Below, one piece after another: positions 16,790-24,973 of a DNA stretch of 51,117 nt (position 1 is its first letter; each line of letters starts with the position of its first letter). Both the position numbers and the translations under genes were made by a program. Origin of the DNA: CAYUIS01 sp964444825 (GTDB taxonomy: Bacteria; Chloroflexota; Anaerolineae; B4-G1); assembly GCA_964444825.1 (NCBI GenBank), contig CAYUIS010000018.1, positions 1 to 51,117 of the forward strand, written 5' to 3'. Below the pieces are notes generated by a model, which was not told the DNA's origin, did no database searches, and saw nothing but the letters and a program-made list of their open reading frames with translations.

Positions 16790-16824
16790 GTCGCTCCTCC
16801 TTAAGACAAACCAACCTAACGCTC

Positions 16825-17193
16825 TTACTCGCTATCGAACGTCATCTCCTCGAGCACCACCGTGATGTGCGAGGAACGCTTACGGATCGGTCGCCAACGA
16901 CCACGGCCACCGAAACGTCGCCGCCAGCCCTTTCCAGGCATCACACCCGGCCCATCGTCCGCCGCGATGCGCGCTACATAAAGCTCATCGCTCGGTATCC
17001 CATAGTTCTCTTCGGCATTCGCAACCGCCGAACGAATCAACTTGGCAACTGGCCGTGCCGCCGCGTGAGGCAGGAAATGCAGCAGCTCCAATGCCTTGTC
17101 CGCGTGCAACCCACGCACCTGATCAACCACCCGGCGCACCTTGCGGGCCGGAATAGGTATATGCTTCGCCCGAGCTACGACCTCTGTAGGCAT
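16825..17193 (-). CDS. rplV: 50S ribosomal protein L22
   Basis: 122 residues: IPARKVRRVVDQVRGLHADK, SAVANAEENYGI and, near the end, the beta-hairpin that extends into the exit tunnel, followed by RKRSSHITVVLEE. ATG 17193. Between rpsS and rpsC as usual. Confidence 0.97.
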   Translation of the reverse strand: MPTEVVARAKHIPIPARKVRRVVDQVRGLHADKALELLHFLPHAAARPVAKLIRSAVANAEENYGIPSDELYVARIAADDGPGVMPGKGWRRRFGGRGRWRPIRKRSSHITVVLEEMTFDSE

Positions 17194-17212
17194 AATCCAC
17201 CCCCTTGCCCGC

Positions 17213-17500
17213 TCACCGTACTCGGCTCTTTCTCTCTTTGACTATGTGCCCACGAAATGTGCGAGTGGGAGCAAACTCGCCCAGCTTGTGACCGATCATA
17301 TCTTCTGTGATATAGATCGGCACGTGCCGCCGACCATCGTGCACAGCAATCGTATGGCCGATCATGTGCGGGAATATCGTCGAGGCCCTGGACCAGGTGC
17401 GAATCATGCGCTTTTCCCCCATCTGGTTCATCCGCTCGACCTTCCGCAACAGCTTTGGGTCCACATATGGTATCGGTCTCTTGAGTGGTGATCGTGACAT
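17213..17500 (-). CDS. rpsS: 30S ribosomal protein S19
   Basis: 95 residues: MSRSPLKRPIPYVDPKLLRK and then TWSRASTIFPHMIGHTIAVH. Binds the 30S head with S13. ATG 17500. Confidence 0.97.
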   Translation of the reverse strand: MSRSPLKRPIPYVDPKLLRKVERMNQMGEKRMIRTWSRASTIFPHMIGHTIAVHDGRRHVPIYITEDMIGHKLGEFAPTRTFRGHIVKERKSRVR

Positions 17501-17529
17501 ATCCTAATCCCCTCGTTTCTTTCCCACAC

Positions 17530-18366
17530 CTACCGTCGCCGCTTGCCACGCCGGCGTACGATGTACCTGTCCGTGCTCTTATTGTGTCGCGTCCTCTTGC
17601 CAAGCGTCTTTTTGCCCCACGGCGACTTGGGACTCGGCATTCCAATCGGTGACCGGCCTTCGCCGCCTCCATGAGGATGGTCCCGAGGTGACATGGCCGA
17701 TCCCCGCACGGTAGGACGATATCCCAACCAACGCTTCCGGCCAGCCTTGCCCAACTTGACGTTGCCATGATCAACATTGCCGACCTGCCCAATGGTGGCC
17801 AAGCACTCCTTACGCACCAGCCTCATCTCACCACTGGGAAGACGCAGCGTCACATAGTCGCCTTCCTTGGCCAACACCTGCGCTGACGTACCGGCTGAAC
17901 GCACCATCTGTCCACCGCGTCCCGCGCGCAACTCGATGTTATGCACCAAGGTTCCAAGCGGGATACGTTCTAGCGGCAGGGTGTGACCCACGCGGATCTC
18001 TGCACCTTTACCGCTCATCACCGTATCACCCACCTGTAACCCAAGCGGCGCAATGATGTACCGCTTCTCACCATCAGTATAGACGAGCAACGCGATGCGA
18101 GCCGAACGGTTGGGATCGTATTCGATGCTTTCTACACGCGCAGCGACGCCGGTCTTGTCCCGCTTGAAATCGATCACACGGTATTGGCGCTTGTGCCCAC
18201 CACCTCGGTGACGCACCGTGATCCGGCCATAAACGTTACGACCAGCGCGTTTGCGCAGAGGATGCACCAGGCTGCGCTCCGGCTTTGTGCGCGTAATCTC
18301 GTCGAAAGTCGACCCCGTCATCCCTCGCCGACCAGGAGAAGTCGGCTTGTATGTCTTTACGGGCAT
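17530..18366 (-). CDS. rplB: 50S ribosomal protein L2
   Basis: 278 residues from MPVKTYKPTSPGRRGMTGS. The C-terminal MSPRDHPHGGGEGRSPIG holds the conserved His close to the peptidyl-transferase centre. ATG 18366 starts two bases after the rplW stop; the open frame continues upstream inside rplW without family similarity. Confidence 0.97.
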   Translation of the reverse strand: MPVKTYKPTSPGRRGMTGSTFDEITRTKPERSLVHPLRKRAGRNVYGRITVRHRGGGHKRQYRVIDFKRDKTGVAARVESIEYDPNRSARIALLVYTDGEKRYIIAPLGLQVGDTVMSGKGAEIRVGHTLPLERIPLGTLVHNIELRAGRGGQMVRSAGTSAQVLAKEGDYVTLRLPSGEMRLVRKECLATIGQVGNVDHGNVKLGKAGRKRWLGYRPTVRGSAMSPRDHPHGGGEGRSPIGMPSPKSPWGKKTLGKRTRHNKSTDRYIVRRRGKRRR

Positions 18367-18367
18367 A

Positions 18368-18664
18368 CTACACTCCCTCAAACACGTCCAGCCGTTGGCC
18401 CTCTGCCACAGTAACCACGGCTTTCTTCCACGCCCTGTGACGCACGATACGCTGGCGTCCACGTCGACTGCTGGCTTTGGCTGGCACATTCATTACATTG
18501 ACCGTAACGACTTTTACATCGTAGATGGTCTCAATCGCCCTCTTGACCTCAATCTTGTTCGCGCCCTGAACTACCTCGAACGTGTACTGGCCCAATTCAG
18601 AGGCCTGATAGCGCGTTTTCTCTGTATCAATTGGTCGCACAATGACTTTGTAGGGATTCATCAT
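18368..18664 (-). CDS. rplW: 50S ribosomal protein L23
   Basis: 98 residues: MNPYKVIVRPIDTEKTRYQA, then NKIEVKRAIETIYDVKVVTV. At the tunnel exit, docking site for trigger factor and SRP. Two adjacent ATGs (18664, 18661) are possible starts; both lie just after the rplD stop. Confidence 0.94.
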   Translation of the reverse strand: MMNPYKVIVRPIDTEKTRYQASELGQYTFEVVQGANKIEVKRAIETIYDVKVVTVNVMNVPAKASSRRGRQRIVRHRAWKKAVVTVAEGQRLDVFEGV

Positions 18665-18668
18665 CCAC

Positions 18669-19289
18669 TCATCCCAGGATACTCTCGACCACCTGCAATG
18701 CATCCACTGACATCAACAGGTGGTCATATCCAAACAGATCGCGAATATTCAGATAGCTAGCTCGCAGCGTCCTCACCTGCGGCAAGTTGCGCGCCGACTT
18801 TTCCACGGGCTCATTCCGCTCTGGCAACAGGATCAGCACACGCTCATCCAGACCAAGGTTTCGCAGAATCGTCACCATCTCCTTGGTCTTGGGGATCTCT
18901 ATATCCAACTCGTCCACGACGACGATCTGGTTGTCCATCGCTTTCACCGAGAGCGCCGACCGCAACGCAGCACGCCGCATGGTGCGGGGCATCCTTTTGG
19001 TGTACCGGCGCGGCACTGGCCCGTGAGCCACCCCGCCACCCACAAACAGGTTGGCGTTGCGGCTCCCGTGGCGAGCCCGTCCTGTGCCCTTCTGTCGATA
19101 CCATTTAGCCTTGGTACGGTTTATCTCACCGCGCGACTTGGCCTTGTGGGTCCCCTGGCGAGCATTCGCCAGTTGACGCACCAATGCCTGATGCATCAGC
19201 GGCACATTGACGGGAACCTCGAATATATTGGGAAGCAATTCGGCCTCACCAACCTCTTCCCCCTTGGTATTGTACATCGGAATGAACAT
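18669..19289 (-). CDS. rplD: 50S ribosomal protein L4
   Basis: 206 residues: the extended loop HKAKSRGEINRTKAKWYRQK and GTGRARHGSRNANLFVGGG lines the exit tunnel; the C-terminal globular part follows. In E. coli L4 represses the S10 operon; no copy of the E. coli leader is recognised here. ATG 19289. Confidence 0.97.
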   Translation of the reverse strand: MFIPMYNTKGEEVGEAELLPNIFEVPVNVPLMHQALVRQLANARQGTHKAKSRGEINRTKAKWYRQKGTGRARHGSRNANLFVGGGVAHGPVPRRYTKRMPRTMRRAALRSALSVKAMDNQIVVVDELDIEIPKTKEMVTILRNLGLDERVLILLPERNEPVEKSARNLPQVRTLRASYLNIRDLFGYDHLLMSVDALQVVESILG

Positions 19290-19297
19290 AGATCTCC

Positions 19298-19954
19298 CTA
19301 CTGGCCCCGTCTCTTTGCCAACTCACCTGACTTGCGAGCCTGCTTGATCACCAACAACCCACCCTTGGCGCCCGGCACACCGCCACGCACCGCCAGCAGG
19401 TTCCGCTCTGGGTCCACCACCTCCACGCGCAGATTCTGGGCCGTCACTCGAGCGTTTCCCATACGGCCAGGCATTTGCTGTCCTTTATGCACCCGGCCTT
19501 GACCCGTAGTGGCACCAATAGAGCCCGGGGCACGCTGTCGATCCGACTGACCGTGCGTCTTGGGTCCACCTCGAAAACCGTATCTCTTGACCACACCAGC
19601 GAAACCCCGCCCCTTTGAGAGACCAACCACATCCACCCGGTCGCCTACGTCGAACACATCCACCAGGAGACGCTGCCCTTCCTCGACCTCAGCATCCTCG
19701 CTCAGACGAAACTCGCGCACATATCGCAGGGCGGGCAGTTTGTTACGAGCCAAATGCCCCTTTTCACCACCGCTCAGGCGCTGTGGTTTCGACTCCACAA
19801 AAGCCAACTGCACAGCGCGATATCCGTCGCGCTCCTCTGTCTTTATCTGAGCCACATAGCAGGGCCCCGCCTCAATGACGGTTACGGGGACGGCTTTGCC
19901 ATCCTCATCAAACACCTGTGTCATCCCGACTTTTCTGCCCAAAATTGCCTTCAC
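19298..19954 (-). CDS. rplC: 50S ribosomal protein L3
   Basis: 218 residues starting at GTG 19954, seven bases after GGGAGG, giving the normal N-terminus KAILGRKVGMTQVFDEDG. GRGFAGVVKRYGFRGGPKTH and GRMGNARVTAQNLRVEVVD are family marks. An ATG at 20014 in the same frame would add 20 unrelated residues and is rejected. A 124-base gap with a hairpin precedes it. Confidence 0.96.
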   Translation of the reverse strand: MKAILGRKVGMTQVFDEDGKAVPVTVIEAGPCYVAQIKTEERDGYRAVQLAFVESKPQRLSGGEKGHLARNKLPALRYVREFRLSEDAEVEEGQRLLVDVFDVGDRVDVVGLSKGRGFAGVVKRYGFRGGPKTHGQSDRQRAPGSIGATTGQGRVHKGQQMPGRMGNARVTAQNLRVEVVDPERNLLAVRGGVPGAKGGLLVIKQARKSGELAKRRGQ

Positions 19955-20023
19955 AATCACACCTCCCAAGGGACTGCCAGCCTCGGGCCAAAGCCGCATC
20001 ATCCCTGCGGTCAAGCACAGTTT

Positions 20024-20053
20024 CGGAGGAGAGAGCCAAATCTCCCTCCTCCG
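20024..20053 (-). promoter_or_regulatory. Leader hairpin between rpsJ and rplC
   Basis: CGGAGGAG on the plus strand at 20024-20031 pairs perfectly with CTCCTCCG at 20046-20053, and three further pairs form inside after one mismatch. In the minus-strand transcript it lies in the 124-base gap after rpsJ and before rplC, the largest gap inside the S10 cluster. No T-run follows it. It could regulate or process the message; function is unproven. Confidence 0.45.
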
Positions 20054-20078
20054 TCATCTATGTACCGTTTTTCCGCGC

Positions 20079-20387
20079 CTATAGTTTGATCTCGATGTCC
20101 ACACCGGCAGGCAGATTCAATCGCATCAGTGAATCAATGGTCTTGTTGTCCGGTTCAATGACGTCGATCAGCCGCTTGTGAGTGCGGATCTCGAAATGCT
20201 CGTGCGAGTCTTTGTCAATGAAGGTCGAACGACGGACCGTAAAACGCTCGAGTTGAGTTGGCAAAGGTACAGGCCCGACTACTGTCGCGCCGGTACGCTC
20301 CGCCGTCTCCACGATACGCTTGGCCGACTCATCAAGCACGCGATGATCGTAAGCCTTCAGCCTGATACGGATTCTCTGCTTTGCCAT
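20079..20387 (-). CDS. rpsJ: 30S ribosomal protein S10
   Basis: 102 residues: RIRIRLKAYDHRVLDESAKR and GPVPLPTQLERFTVRRSTFI. S10 also acts in antitermination as NusE. ATG 20387, ten bases after tuf. Confidence 0.97.
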   Translation of the reverse strand: MAKQRIRIRLKAYDHRVLDESAKRIVETAERTGATVVGPVPLPTQLERFTVRRSTFIDKDSHEHFEIRTHKRLIDVIEPDNKTIDSLMRLNLPAGVDIEIKL

Positions 20388-20397
20388 GCCCTATCGC

Positions 20398-21615
20398 CTA
20401 GTCCAGAAGCTTGGTGACAACGCCAGCACCGACGGTCAACCCACCCTCGCGAATGGCGAAGCGGGAACCCTCTTCGATAGCCACTGGATCGATCAGGTTC
20501 ACCTCCAGGTTGGTGCGGTCGCCTGGCATCACCATCTCAACACCTTCTGGCAGTTTGATCGCCCCTGTCACGTCCATCGTGCGGATGTAGAACTGGGGAC
20601 GGTAGCCCTCAAAGAAAGCCTTGTGGCGGCCACCCTCTTCCCTGGTGAGCACGTATACCTCGCTCATGAACTGCCTGTGGGATTGGATGGTTCCAGGAAT
20701 CGCAATGACCTGACCTCGCTGCACACCGTCCCGGTCCACGCCACGGAGCAGCAACCCAGCATTGTCACCAGCCATCACGTGGGTCAGTTTCTTGCGGAAC
20801 ATCTCCATATCGGTCACGACGGTCTTGGTGGGTCTTTCCTGTAGGCCGACAATCTCCACGTCGGTCATCGGCACCATCCTACCACGGGTCACACGACCGG
20901 TTACCACTGTACCCCGCCCCTTGATCGAGAAGACATCCTCAACAGGCATCATGAACGGCTTGTCCTCATCCCGCATCGGCATGGGGATATAGTCGTCGAT
21001 GACGCGCATCAGCTCCCAGATGCACTCATACTCGGGTGCGTCCGGGTCGGTGCTTTCGCTCTGCAGGGCCTGAAGCGCGCTTCCCTGCACAATGGGGGTC
21101 TCGTCGCCGGGGAACTCGTGGCTGTCGAGCAGTTCCCGCAACTCTAGCTCGACCAACTCCAGCAGCTCCGGATCGTCCATCAGGTCCACCTTGTTCAAGA
21201 AAACTACGACGGCTGGCACATTCACCTGCCTGGCCAGCAGGATGTGCTCACGTGTCTGCGGCATCGGACCATCCGCCGCCGAAACGACAAGAATCGCCCC
21301 GTCCATCTGCGCTGCACCAGTGATCATATTCTTGATATAGTCCCGGTGCCCTGGACAGTCAATGTGGGCATAGTGTCGATTTTCCGTCTCGTACTCGACG
21401 TGAGCAATGGCCACGGTGAGGATCTTGGTCGCATCACGACGGAACATCTTGGCGTCAGCCTTGGCCACTTCGTCATACGCCTTAGCCTCCGCCAGTCCCC
21501 TCAGAGCAAGCGTTTTTGTTATAGCTGCAGTGAGCGTCGTCTTACCGTGGTCAATGTGACCAATGGTGCCCACATTGAGGTGTGGCTTTGTACGTTCAAA
21601 TTGCTCTTTCGCCAT
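20398..21615 (-). CDS. tuf: Elongation factor Tu with a divergent switch I
   Basis: 405 residues with all three EF-Tu domains, so the call is firm: P-loop GHIDHGKT at 19-26, DCPGH at 86-90, NKVD, then VGAGVVTKLLD at the C-terminus. It delivers aminoacyl-tRNA to the ribosome. The switch I region is unusual. Where EF-Tu proteins have ARGITI (as in E-K-A-R-G-I-T-I), this one reads RRDATKILTVAI at 59-70; only the Mg-binding Thr (here Thr67) can be aligned. After the catalytic His90 comes Arg91, where bacterial EF-Tu has Ala; Arg is normal in archaeal/eukaryotic EF-1A. Domain II is also drifted (TRGRMVPMTDVEI). The frame is intact and no frameshift restores the motif. It sits in the normal place between fusA and rpsJ. 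It may be the only EF-Tu or a specialised second copy. Confidence 0.93.
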   Translation of the reverse strand: MAKEQFERTKPHLNVGTIGHIDHGKTTLTAAITKTLALRGLAEAKAYDEVAKADAKMFRRDATKILTVAIAHVEYETENRHYAHIDCPGHRDYIKNMITGAAQMDGAILVVSAADGPMPQTREHILLARQVNVPAVVVFLNKVDLMDDPELLELVELELRELLDSHEFPGDETPIVQGSALQALQSESTDPDAPEYECIWELMRVIDDYIPMPMRDEDKPFMMPVEDVFSIKGRGTVVTGRVTRGRMVPMTDVEIVGLQERPTKTVVTDMEMFRKKLTHVMAGDNAGLLLRGVDRDGVQRGQVIAIPGTIQSHRQFMSEVYVLTREEGGRHKAFFEGYRPQFYIRTMDVTGAIKLPEGVEMVMPGDRTNLEVNLIDPVAIEEGSRFAIREGGLTVGAGVVTKLLD

Positions 21616-21661
21616 ATCTCACTCCTTTCGAACAGTGTATCGATAAATATGGAGACCTGCC

Positions 21662-23749
21662 CTACCAGCCCCCACCATGCACAATGGTGTCCATCCGTTC
21701 CTGATTAACTTCTGCATAGTGACGGAACTCCATCGTGAACGTGCCTCGTCCCTGTGTCGCACTGCGCAGGTCCGTTGCATATCCAAACATCTTTGCCAGA
21801 GGAACATAGGCGCGTACCACCTGTATTCCTCCCGCCCGAGAACCCACTTCCCTGATTTCGGCTCCCCGAGCGTTCAGATCCCCCATTACTTCACCGGTAT
21901 AGGCCTCTGGCACAACCGCCTCTAGATCCATAACCGGTTCCAACAAAATCGGGGCGGCTTTCTCTACTGCCTGATCAAAAGCCTGTGCACCAGCAACCTT
22001 AAAAGCCAGTTCTGAGGATGTCTCCTCATCTAGCTCTGCGCTGACCAGACGAACACCTACATCCACCATCTGGTAGCCCGCCAGCACCCCGCTTTCCATC
22101 GCCTCACGGCAGCCTCTCTCGACCGCCTCGACAAACCTCTCAGGCAGATCACCGGACCGTGTGCGATTCCAAAAGAGAAATCCCTCCCCTGTCGGCCGGG
22201 GTTCCACTTCCAGCCACACACGCGCAAAGTGCATCCGACCTCCCGCTTGCCGGTCGAACGCTCCCTCAGCCTCAGCCCGCTGCGTGACCGTCTCCCGGTA
22301 AGTGACCCGTGGGCGACTTACCCGTCCACTGACACCAAACTCCCGGAGCAGGCGATCTGTCAGGATTTCCAGGTGCAGCTCTCCCATCCCGGAGATCAGT
22401 GTCTGGCCAGTGTTTTCGTCGATCCGAATCACAAAAGTGGGATCTTCCTCGGCCAGCCGCTGCAACCCGTCAGACAATCGATCCTGATCGGCCGCCGTCT
22501 TCGGTTCGATAGCCACGGAGATGACCGGTTCAGGAAAAGAGATCGACTCCAGCAAGATCGGCCCGTGAGGTGCACACAGCGAATCGCCTGTGGAGGTGTC
22601 CTTCAGACCCAGCGTCGCGCCAATGTCTCCAGCACCTAACTCTTGGATTTCCTCACGACGATCGGCATACATGCGGAGAAGCCTGCTAATCCGCTCGCCT
22701 CGCCGGCGGGTGGTGCTGTTGCTGTTGATGACCTTTGAACCCACTTTTATCTTTCCGGAATATACCCGGAAATAGGCGAGCCTGCCTACGTAGGGATCTG
22801 TTGCTATTTTAAAGACCAATGCTGCCAATGGTTCAGTTGGATCGGCAATACGCGTCTCCACCTTCTGCGTGTAGGGGTTGATCCCCTCCACTGGCGGAAC
22901 ATCCAGCGGCGATGGCAGATAGTGAACCACTGCATCAAGCAGAGGCTGGACGCCTTTGTTGCGCAGCGCCGATCCGCACAGGACCGGGTTCAACTGCCCA
23001 GATAGAGTGGACCGCCGCAACGCCTGGCGCAATTGAGCGGCAGAGATCTCTTCTCCCTCCAGATAGAGCATCATCAATTCGTCATCCGTCTCGACGATCT
23101 GCTCTATCGTCCGCTCGCGCGCCTCCAGCACTGCGCCCTCTATCTCCTGCGGTATCTCCACGTGTTCAGGCGAGACACCCAACTCATCGCTCCAGACAAT
23201 GGCCTGCATCTCTAGCAAGTCCACAACCCCCTGGAAGCTTGCCTCGCTGCCGATAGGCCACTGAACGACGACGGGGTTGGCATTCAGTCTCTCCCGAATC
23301 GTCCCGACCGCATAGGCGAAATCAGCGCCCAACCTGTCCATTTTGTTAATAAAGGCGATCAACGGCACTCCGAAACTCTGTGCCTGCCGCCAAACCGTCT
23401 CCGATTGTGGCTCCACGCCAGCCACTGCATCAAAGACAGCAACCCCACCATCGAGAACCCGAAGGCTCCTCTGAACCTCCGCGGTGAAATCGATGTGCCC
23501 GGGCGTATCCACAATGTTAATCTGAAAATCCTGCCAAAAGCAGGTCACCGCCGCCGCAGTGATCGTGATACCCCGCTCCCGCTCCTGTGCCATCCAGTCC
23601 GTGACCGTCGTCCCCGCATCCACGTTACCCAGGCGGTGGGTACGACCGGTGTAAAACAGGATACGCTCAGTCGTCGTCGTCTTGCCCGCGTCAATGTGGG
23701 CAATGATACCAATGTTCCGAAGGCGCTCTATCGGATTCCGCTCGACCAT
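21662..23749 (-). CDS. fusA: Elongation factor G
   Basis: 695 residues starting MVERNPIERLRNIGIIAHID, the usual length. Contains AHIDAGKTTTTERILF, an intact switch I ERERGITI, DTPGHIDF and NKMD, then domains II-V ending near VPLAKMFGYATDLRSATQGRG. It catalyses translocation of tRNA and mRNA. ATG 23749 is chosen from the conserved N-terminus; an in-frame GTG at 23800 would add an unrelated segment. Its intact switch I contrasts with the neighbouring tuf. Confidence 0.96.
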   Translation of the reverse strand: MVERNPIERLRNIGIIAHIDAGKTTTTERILFYTGRTHRLGNVDAGTTVTDWMAQERERGITITAAAVTCFWQDFQINIVDTPGHIDFTAEVQRSLRVLDGGVAVFDAVAGVEPQSETVWRQAQSFGVPLIAFINKMDRLGADFAYAVGTIRERLNANPVVVQWPIGSEASFQGVVDLLEMQAIVWSDELGVSPEHVEIPQEIEGAVLEARERTIEQIVETDDELMMLYLEGEEISAAQLRQALRRSTLSGQLNPVLCGSALRNKGVQPLLDAVVHYLPSPLDVPPVEGINPYTQKVETRIADPTEPLAALVFKIATDPYVGRLAYFRVYSGKIKVGSKVINSNSTTRRRGERISRLLRMYADRREEIQELGAGDIGATLGLKDTSTGDSLCAPHGPILLESISFPEPVISVAIEPKTAADQDRLSDGLQRLAEEDPTFVIRIDENTGQTLISGMGELHLEILTDRLLREFGVSGRVSRPRVTYRETVTQRAEAEGAFDRQAGGRMHFARVWLEVEPRPTGEGFLFWNRTRSGDLPERFVEAVERGCREAMESGVLAGYQMVDVGVRLVSAELDEETSSELAFKVAGAQAFDQAVEKAAPILLEPVMDLEAVVPEAYTGEVMGDLNARGAEIREVGSRAGGIQVVRAYVPLAKMFGYATDLRSATQGRGTFTMEFRHYAEVNQERMDTIVHGGGW

Positions 23750-23847
23750 CTGTGCCCGCCCCCGGCCGCCCGGCCTACCCTCATCCACACCGCACGCCAC
23801 TATGTGGCAGGGCTATCGGCAAAAGCGAGCGATCCAGAACAGCCAAC

Positions 23848-24318
23848 CTACCACCGATAGTGAGCAAATGCGCGATTGGCCTCGGCCATCCTGTGCGTGT
23901 CTTCTCTCTTTTTAACTGCGGACCCGCTTCCACGGGCCGCATCAATCAACTCGTTGGCCAGCTTATCGGCCATCGATCTACCCGGACGGCTGTGAGCAGC
24001 CGCCAACAGCCAGCGCATCGCCAAACTAACTCGACGCCCTGCCGATACCTCTACGGGAATCTGGTACGTAGAGCCTCCCACCCGGCGCGGTTTTACCTCC
24101 AGTACCGGAGAGATGTTTCTGAGCGCATCTTCCATCACTTCCAGAGGAGGTCGCTTTTCTCGCGACTCGATGATGTCCAGGGCATTGTACACAATTCGGG
24201 CCGCGACGCTTTTCTTGCCCCCCTTCATCACTCTGGAAATGAGCTGGGATACAGCCACGCTATTGTAGCGTGCATCAGGCTCAACTACTCGCTTTGGAGG
24301 ACGATACCTTCGTGGCAT
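23848..24318 (-). CDS. rpsG: 30S ribosomal protein S7
   Basis: 156 residues: MPRRYRPPKRVVEPDARYNS at the start, then VGGSTYQIPVEVSAGRR and AVKKREDTHRMAEANRAFAH. Primary binder of the 16S head. ATG 24318; upstream in-frame codons lie in the gap after rpsL and lack similarity. Confidence 0.97.
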   Translation of the reverse strand: MPRRYRPPKRVVEPDARYNSVAVSQLISRVMKGGKKSVAARIVYNALDIIESREKRPPLEVMEDALRNISPVLEVKPRRVGGSTYQIPVEVSAGRRVSLAMRWLLAAAHSRPGRSMADKLANELIDAARGSGSAVKKREDTHRMAEANRAFAHYRW

Positions 24319-24339
24319 AATCAAAAACCTCAGCACATA

Positions 24340-24756
24340 TTACTTGGGACGTTTGGCCCCGTATTTGGAACGTTGCTGCAAACGACCATCCACGCCCATC
24401 GAATCCAGCGCTCCACGCACGATATGGTAACGTACACCAGGCAGGTCCTTGACACGCCCACCCCGCACGAGCACCACAGAGTGCTCCTGTAACATGTGTC
24501 CCTCACCGGGTATGTAGGCAGTCACTTCGATCCCGTTGCTCAAGCGCACCCGGGCGATTTTCCTCAACGCCGAATTGGGCTTCTTGGGCGTCATCGTGCG
24601 CACATACGTGCACACGCCTCGCTTCTGCGGAGCCCCCTTCTTGCGTCGTGCGCGTCGTTGCTTGTATGAATTGAACGTATACTGCAACCCAGGCGCCTTG
24701 GATATGCCTGACTTGGGTTTTCTCCCTCTCCGAACCAACTGGTTGATGGTGGGCAC
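24340..24756 (-). CDS. rpsL: 30S ribosomal protein S12
   Basis: 138 residues, GTG 24756 after GGAGGG. Decoding-site loops TPKKPNSALRKIARV and RGGRVKDLPGVRYH carry the usual Lys and Pro, so no streptomycin-resistance change is evident at those sites. A basic stretch of about 15 residues after GLQ (Y-T-F-N-S-Y-K-Q-R-R-A-R-R-K-K-G) makes it longer than the 124-residue E. coli protein. First gene of the long run and has its own promoter and leader. Confidence 0.97.
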   Translation of the reverse strand: MPTINQLVRRGRKPKSGISKAPGLQYTFNSYKQRRARRKKGAPQKRGVCTYVRTMTPKKPNSALRKIARVRLSNGIEVTAYIPGEGHMLQEHSVVLVRGGRVKDLPGVRYHIVRGALDSMGVDGRLQQRSKYGAKRPK

Positions 24757-24779
24757 GTTCCCTCCCCAAACTCACTGAA

Positions 24780-24809
24780 GAAGGCCATCCACCCGTACCG
24801 ATGGCCTTC
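24780..24809 (-). promoter_or_regulatory. Leader hairpin upstream of rpsL
   Basis: A perfect 10-bp stem (24780-24789 with 24800-24809) around a ten-base loop, just 23 bases before the rpsL GTG in the minus-strand message. No T-run follows, so it is not a classic terminator. Its position in the leader suggests autoregulation, RNA processing or stability; inferred. Confidence 0.5.
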
Positions 24810-24842
24810 ATCCTCAATACAATTTTTCCGTCTGTCAAGCTG

Positions 24843-24865
24843 GTAGCAGGGGTTCTGGCTGCTAC
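24843..24865 (-). promoter_or_regulatory. Second leader hairpin upstream of rpsL
   Basis: GTAGCAG (24843-24849) pairs with CTGCTAC (24859-24865) around nine bases. In the transcript it comes first, right after the expected start site, followed by the hairpin at 24780-24809. Confidence 0.4.
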
Positions 24866-24882
24866 ACTCTAAGCGAGCGTAT

Positions 24883-24910
24883 ATTTTACCACGCTTTTTT
24901 CAAAAGTCAA
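24883..24910 (-). promoter_or_regulatory. Promoter of the rpsL-to-mazG run
   Basis: On the minus strand TTGACT (24910-24905), a 16-base spacer and TAAAAT (24888-24883). Transcription should begin near 24876, giving a leader of about 120 bases before rpsL. This shows that the str run is transcribed independently of rpoB. Confidence 0.7.
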
Positions 24911-24973
24911 ATCGCTTTTGAACATTCACGCCCGCCCGCGCAATCTCGTTGCTCTGATCGAATCAACCAGGCA

